Below, one piece after another: positions 4,812-7,131 of a DNA stretch of 7,131 nt; position 1 is the first letter of the stretch; each line of letters starts with the position of its first letter. The translations under genes were made by a program, and so were the position numbers. The DNA comes from Verrucomicrobiota bacterium (GTDB taxonomy: Bacteria > Verrucomicrobiota > Verrucomicrobiia > Limisphaerales > AV2). The notes under the pieces are model-generated. The model was given only the letters and a program-made list of their open reading frames with translations, was not told the origin of the DNA and searched no databases. The stretch covers positions 14,815-21,945 of the forward strand of contig QHOP01000148.1 of assembly GCA_003219345.1 (NCBI GenBank), written 5' to 3'.

Positions 4812-6140
4812 TTACCGCCGTTGATGAGTTTGCCCTTTGCGCAATAATGCGGTCGCTTCAACAAGATCGACTGCCTTTTCTTCGCGAGTCTCGAGATTTC
4901 GGATTTGCACAATTGACTTTTTGTCGAGTTTCACAGTGAACGCAGCCTTCAATTCGAGCGCTCGCTTGAACTGCTTGTCCGGTTTGGCGGGCGTCAACGG
5001 GTAGTCCACAGCCAAACCGGCAGCGCGCAAGTCGTGAATGAGTTTCAGGCTCTCAGCGCGCAGCGACTCGTCTTCAATCAGGCAAAAAGCATCAAGGCCG
5101 GTGTCGAACGGCGGCAGCAGCCCGCGTTCTTTAAGCAACTCCGTCAGCACCACATCGCCCATGCCGAAGCCGAGCCCGGACGACTCCACTTTGCCGCCGG
5201 AGATGAGTTTGACGAGGTTGTCGTAACGGCCGCCGCCGGCAATGGCGCGGAACTCGCCCTTTTTGTCAAACGCCTCGAAGACCGGCCCGGTGTAATAAGC
5301 CAGGCCGCGAATGACGTTGTAGTCGATCTTCACGAAGTCGCCGAGGCCACGCGCCGTGAGGTTCTGGAGGATCGCGCCGAGTTCGACGGTTGGTTTCGCC
5401 GCGGCAATAAACCCCCTCACTGCGTCGAGTGAAAAGCCGAGCGCCTTAAGCTTCGCGTCGCTCTGGGCCGGGTCCTCACGCTCCAGCTTGTCGATGATCT
5501 GGTAAAACTCGTATTCGGCGGCGTCTGGGGTCTGGGGTCTGGCGTCTGGGGTCTGGGGTTGGGGGTCTGGGGTGTGAGTTCCGCGTTCCGCGTTCCGCGT
5601 TCCGCGTTGGAAAAACTCGTGCCATGCGTTGCGGCTGCTGAGGCGGATCACGAAATCGTCGGCAGTAAGTTTTAATGCGCGGAGTGAATCAATGAGTAGC
5701 GCGATCAATTCCGCATCAGCGGCCGGATCGGTCTCGCCGAAGATGTCAGCGTTGAACTGGAAGTGTTCGCGCAGCCGGCCTTTTTGCTGACGTTCGTAGC
5801 GGAAGAGTTGCGGGATGGCGAACCATTTGATCGGCTTTTTGTAGTTGCGCGCGTGCGCGGCGACCATGCGGGCAAGCGTGGGCGTCATTTCCGGCCGCAA
5901 CGCCACGGCCCGGTCGCCTTTGTCCGTGAAGTTGTAGAGTTGGCCGACGATTTCGTCGCCGCTTTTGGTCGTATAAAGCTCCAGCGGTTCGAGGGGCGGG
6001 CCGTCGTATTCGCGAAAGCCGTAGCGCCGGGCGACGTTGCGCCACGTATCAAAAATGTAATTCCGCACATCGGCGCTCCAGACATCCTGGTGCGGGAGCG
6101 GTTCGGGATAAAAGTCGCGGAAACCCGGCAAACGTTCCAT
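4812..6140 (-). CDS. hisS: Histidine--tRNA ligase (HisRS) with a tandem-repeat insert
   Basis: HisRS charges tRNA-His with histidine in the cytoplasm. The class II core is clear (numbering from the ATG at 6140, 442 aa): GFRDFYPE near the N-terminus, the motif 1 region RRYGFREYDGPPLEPLELY, ALRPEMTPTLAR at 80-91, motif 2 RYERQQKGRLREHFQFNADIFG at 114-135, the histidine-binding signature RGLAYYTGPVFEAF at 278-291 and GGGRYDNL at 302-309, then motif 3 (SGLGFGMGDVVL) and an anticodon-binding domain (DAFCLIEDE... to the end). The usual GLDYYTG is GLAYYTG here, a variant I associate with plant-organelle-like HisRS. Residues about 179-206 are encoded by heptamer DNA arrays and look like a disordered linker (TPDPQPQTPDARPQTPD). 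An in-frame TTG at 6158 would add six residues; the ATG fits the family start better. No Shine-Dalgarno is visible. Confidence 0.95.
   Translation of the reverse strand: MERLPGFRDFYPEPLPHQDVWSADVRNYIFDTWRNVARRYGFREYDGPPLEPLELYTTKSGDEIVGQLYNFTDKGDRAVALRPEMTPTLARMVAAHARNYKKPIKWFAIPQLFRYERQQKGRLREHFQFNADIFGETDPAADAELIALLIDSLRALKLTADDFVIRLSSRNAWHEFFQRGTRNAERGTHTPDPQPQTPDARPQTPDAAEYEFYQIIDKLEREDPAQSDAKLKALGFSLDAVRGFIAAAKPTVELGAILQNLTARGLGDFVKIDYNVIRGLAYYTGPVFEAFDKKGEFRAIAGGGRYDNLVKLISGGKVESSGLGFGMGDVVLTELLKERGLLPPFDTGLDAFCLIEDESLRAESLKLIHDLRAAGLAVDYPLTPAKPDKQFKRALELKAAFTVKLDKKSIVQIRNLETREEKAVDLVEATALLRKGQTHQRR
5524..5572. repeat. Seven tandem TCTGGGG heptamers inside hisS
   Basis: Seven consecutive 7-nt units fill 5524-5572: five exact TCTGGGG (5524, 5531, 5545, 5552, 5566) and two variants (TCTGGCG at 5538, TTGGGGG at 5559). 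The plus strand carries six runs of four or more G separated by short loops, giving strong G-quadruplex potential. This is the template strand of hisS. The coding strand reads CCCCAGA units and yields Pro, Gln, Thr, Asp and Arg residues. Confidence 0.9.
5578..5605. repeat. Four tandem GTTCCGC heptamers inside hisS
   Basis: Four perfect GTTCCGC units run at 5578, 5585, 5592 and 5599, with a partial fifth (gtt). They lie 5 nt (tgtga) from the TCTGGGG array. On the coding strand they read GCGGAAC units and encode the RGTRNAERGT part of the linker. Both arrays have the same 7-nt period although their sequences differ. Confidence 0.9.
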
Positions 6141-6309
6141 GCGGCTATTTAGCAACAAAGGGGCTCGAAAAGCACAAGAAAGAAAAGCGAGACGCGAATT
6201 TCACGAATGAGCGCGGAGGGAAGGAAGCGACAGGGCGTTCGGCGGGACGCCGAACAAGCCCGCGAGAGTCGGGCGTTGCCTTTTCAAAAAAGCGCCCGAA
6301 AAGACGAGC
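6141..6309. other. Intergenic region between the HU/IHF gene and hisS, with hairpins
   Basis: Reading leftward from the HU/IHF stop there are three potential stems: gggcg/cgccc (6271-6275 with 6293-6297) enclosing a T-run and A-run, gcccg/cgggc (6258-6262 with 6270-6274, mutually exclusive with the first), and the better 8-bp stem at 6237-6255. The left part (6150-6230) is purine-rich, with a degenerate gacgcgaatttcacgaatg repeat near 6190-6208. The hisS promoter should be here, but I found no convincing -35/-10 pair. Confidence 0.5.
6237..6255 (-). terminator. Hairpin downstream of the HU/IHF gene, possible terminator
   Basis: gttcggcg (6237-6244) and cgccgaac (6248-6255) form a perfect 8-bp stem with a 3-nt loop, about 55 nt beyond the HU/IHF stop. 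No T-run follows in the leftward direction (gccctgtcgc), so termination is uncertain and a REP-like palindrome is the alternative. Confidence 0.35.
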
Positions 6310-6633
6310 TCAAGGCTTGGGTTGAGCTGACGGTTGCGCGCCTCCGTCCGGCGTGAGTTTGAGCACCGCCTCGCGCATTTCTTTGCCGGGCTTGAACTTG
6401 ACCACCGCGCGCGGCGGGATGCGGACGTCGTTGGCCGGAGCGTTCGGATTGCGGCCAATGCGGGCCTTGCGCACTTTGACTTCGAATACTCCAAAGTTTC
6501 GCAGTTCAACTTTTTTCCCCTGGGCAACAGCTTCAGCGATGTAATCGAGGGTCTTCTGGACGACGTCGAGGACGCTTTGCTGAACCAGGCTGGTCTCGCT
6601 GCTGATGCGGATGACCAAGTCACGCTTTGTCAT
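6310..6633 (-). CDS. HU/IHF-family DNA-binding protein
   Basis: Histone-like proteins of this family form dimers that bend DNA and shape the nucleoid, helping replication, recombination and transcription. The 107-residue protein has the family layout: two N-terminal helices (MTKRDLVIRISSETSLVQQS... to about residue 38), the turn GKKVELRNFGVF at 39-50, the DNA-inserting arm with ARIGRNPNAPANDVRIPPR at 57-75 (Pro63 at the arm tip position), and the closing FKPGKEMREAVLKL. RIPPR and FKPGKEM look more like IHF subunits than HU, but one gene alone does not settle it. A short Gly/Gln/Pro/Ala tail (residues 96-107) extends past the usual 90-100 residue length. The ATG at 6633 is preceded by AAAGG about 5 nt upstream and by a good promoter, so this start is well supported. 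Confidence 0.92.
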   Translation of the reverse strand: MTKRDLVIRISSETSLVQQSVLDVVQKTLDYIAEAVAQGKKVELRNFGVFEVKVRKARIGRNPNAPANDVRIPPRAVVKFKPGKEMREAVLKLTPDGGAQPSAQPKP

Positions 6634-6680
6634 AGGACCTTTAAGGTTGGTTGTTTCGCTGCTGGGCTAACGATGGCATC

Positions 6681-6709
6681 GGTATAACCCACGCTAACTC
6701 AACGGTCAA
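6681..6709 (-). promoter_or_regulatory. Sigma70-type promoter for the HU/IHF gene
   Basis: On the minus strand TTGACC (6709-6704) and TATACC (6686-6681) are separated by exactly 17 nt (6687-6703). Five of six -35 bases and four of six -10 bases match consensus, including the key TA...T-type positions. Initiation near 6674 would give a leader of about 40 nt before the ATG at 6633. It is the clearest promoter in the window and lies in the short gap after the NIL-domain gene, so the HU/IHF gene probably has its own transcript. Confidence 0.65.
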
Positions 6710-6719
6710 GCCAGTAATC

Positions 6720-7013
6720 CTAGCTCTCGATCACGTTGATCTCGACCGGCTCCACGCTGATACCCATTTTCTCCAGCCATTTGATGGCGGTTTTGATTTC
6801 GCCGCGCTGGCCTTCCAGTTCGAGGCAAACGACACCGATTTCATCGGTCACGCTGGCCTGTCGAACGTTGGTGACGACGTTGAATTTGTGTCCCAGTTGC
6901 CAGACGACGGGTGTTTTGATCAGTCGGGGCGGATACATCAACCACAAGCGGGTCGTTTGCGGCGGAGGGCCGGCGGAGGAAGTTGGCCTTGATTCTTTTG
7001 CGCGAGTCGGCAT
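6720..7013 (-). CDS. Stand-alone NIL-domain protein
   Basis: The 97-residue protein has a polar, basic/Pro-rich start (MPTRAKESRPTSSAGPPPQ) and then a NIL domain from about residue 22 to 92: RLWLMYPPRLIKTPVVWQL, FNVVTNVRQASVTDEIGVVCLELEGQ, and EIKTAIKWLEKMGISVEPVE. This ferredoxin-like fold is best known as the regulatory C-terminus of the MetN methionine ABC transporter, where it senses methionine. Stand-alone or ferredoxin-fused NIL proteins are linked to homocysteine and sulfur assimilation in methanogens and other anaerobes. No ATPase is attached here. It follows a MoaD/ThiS-like sulfur carrier by 42 nt on the same strand, so a role in sulfur transfer or its control is likely. The ATG at 7013 is the only standard in-frame start after the upstream stop; no Shine-Dalgarno lies at the normal distance (AGGA is about 25-30 nt away). 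Confidence 0.8.
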   Translation of the reverse strand: MPTRAKESRPTSSAGPPPQTTRLWLMYPPRLIKTPVVWQLGHKFNVVTNVRQASVTDEIGVVCLELEGQRGEIKTAIKWLEKMGISVEPVEINVIES

Positions 7014-7055
7014 GAGCTGTGGCGTGATGTGGGTTGGGTGCTTCCTGAGTGCAGC

Positions 7056-7131
7056 TTAGCCGCCCGCAATCGCGGGGATGATGCTGATTTCGTCGCCATC
7101 CTTCACCGGCGTTTGCTGGTTTTGCAGGAAA
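7056..7131 (-). CDS. MoaD/ThiS-family sulfur carrier, C-terminal end (cut by window edge)
   Basis: The last 24 residues are visible: FLQNQQTPVKDGDEISIIPAIAGG, in two parts FLQNQQTPVKDGDE and ISIIPAIAGG, with TAA at 7056-7058. The pattern V-x-D-G-D-E-[IV]-x-[IF]-x-P-x-x-[AS]-G-G is the hallmark of small ubiquitin-like sulfur carriers (MoaD, ThiS, CysO). The C-terminal Gly-Gly is adenylated and converted to a thiocarboxylate that donates sulfur to molybdopterin, thiazole, cysteine or homocysteine. The PAIAGG end is closest in style to CysO- and MoaD-like carriers, but the missing N-terminal two thirds prevents a choice. It is probably cotranscribed with the NIL-domain gene downstream. Confidence 0.85.
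   Translation of the reverse strand, partial: FLQNQQTPVKDGDEISIIPAIAGG

Noticed and set aside
5524..5605. CRISPR-like array
   Set aside because: The units are 7 nt and directly adjacent, with no spacers, and lie in frame inside hisS.
1..7131. tRNA genes, rRNA, riboswitches, transposase genes or integrase-type attachment sites
   Set aside because: I saw no cloverleaf with a T-loop signature, no rRNA-like sequence, no transposase or integrase motifs and no recognisable riboswitch core by eye; a covariance-model scan would be decisive.

Overview
The window looks like part of a chromosome from the Verrucomicrobiota, possibly a Pedosphaera/Limisphaera-type lineage. This is inferred from the flavour of the proteins (HisRS with a GLAYYTG motif, xylulokinase starting with IGIDSGTQSTK), the GC-rich coding sequence, weak or absent Shine-Dalgarno sequences, and gaps filled with short GC-rich palindromic repeats. 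No rRNA or other marker is present to prove it. Most of the content is housekeeping, and I see no defence system, prophage, CRISPR array or complete mobile element.

Layout: (1) 1-281, minus strand, the N-terminal end of an amidohydrolase cut by the window edge. (2) 361-714, minus, a short ribosome hibernation factor (HPF/RaiA family). (3) 715-1066, a gene-free stretch with two hairpin repeats. (4) 1067-2516, minus, a xylulokinase gene broken by an apparent internal deletion of about 77 nt that also shifts the frame. (5) 2517-2740, a divergent gap with GC-rich hairpins. (6) 2741-3793, plus, mnmA, the only clear plus-strand gene. (7) 3794-4096, a repeat-rich convergent gap with two large imperfect hairpins. 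(8) 4097-4201, minus, a possible very small ORF or gene remnant. (9) 4216-4800, minus, a small two-helix membrane protein, 11 nt downstream of (10) hisS at 4812-6140. (11) 6310-6633, minus, an HU/IHF-family DNA-binding protein with a good sigma70-type promoter. (12) 6720-7013, minus, a stand-alone NIL-domain protein, preceded by (13) 7056-7131, the C-terminal end of a MoaD/ThiS-type sulfur carrier ending in Gly-Gly.

Functionally the genes cover translation (hisS, mnmA, hpf), nucleoid structure (HU/IHF) and probably sulfur transfer (MoaD/ThiS-like carrier plus NIL protein). The points most worth a second look are: two back-to-back heptanucleotide tandem arrays inside hisS, which stay in frame, encode a Pro/Thr/Asp-rich linker and put G-quadruplex-type sequence on the template strand; the xylulokinase lesion, which removes exactly the segment expected to hold the substrate-binding GQxHG motif; the composite palindromic repeat at 3895-4044; and the sulfur-carrier/NIL pair at the right edge.
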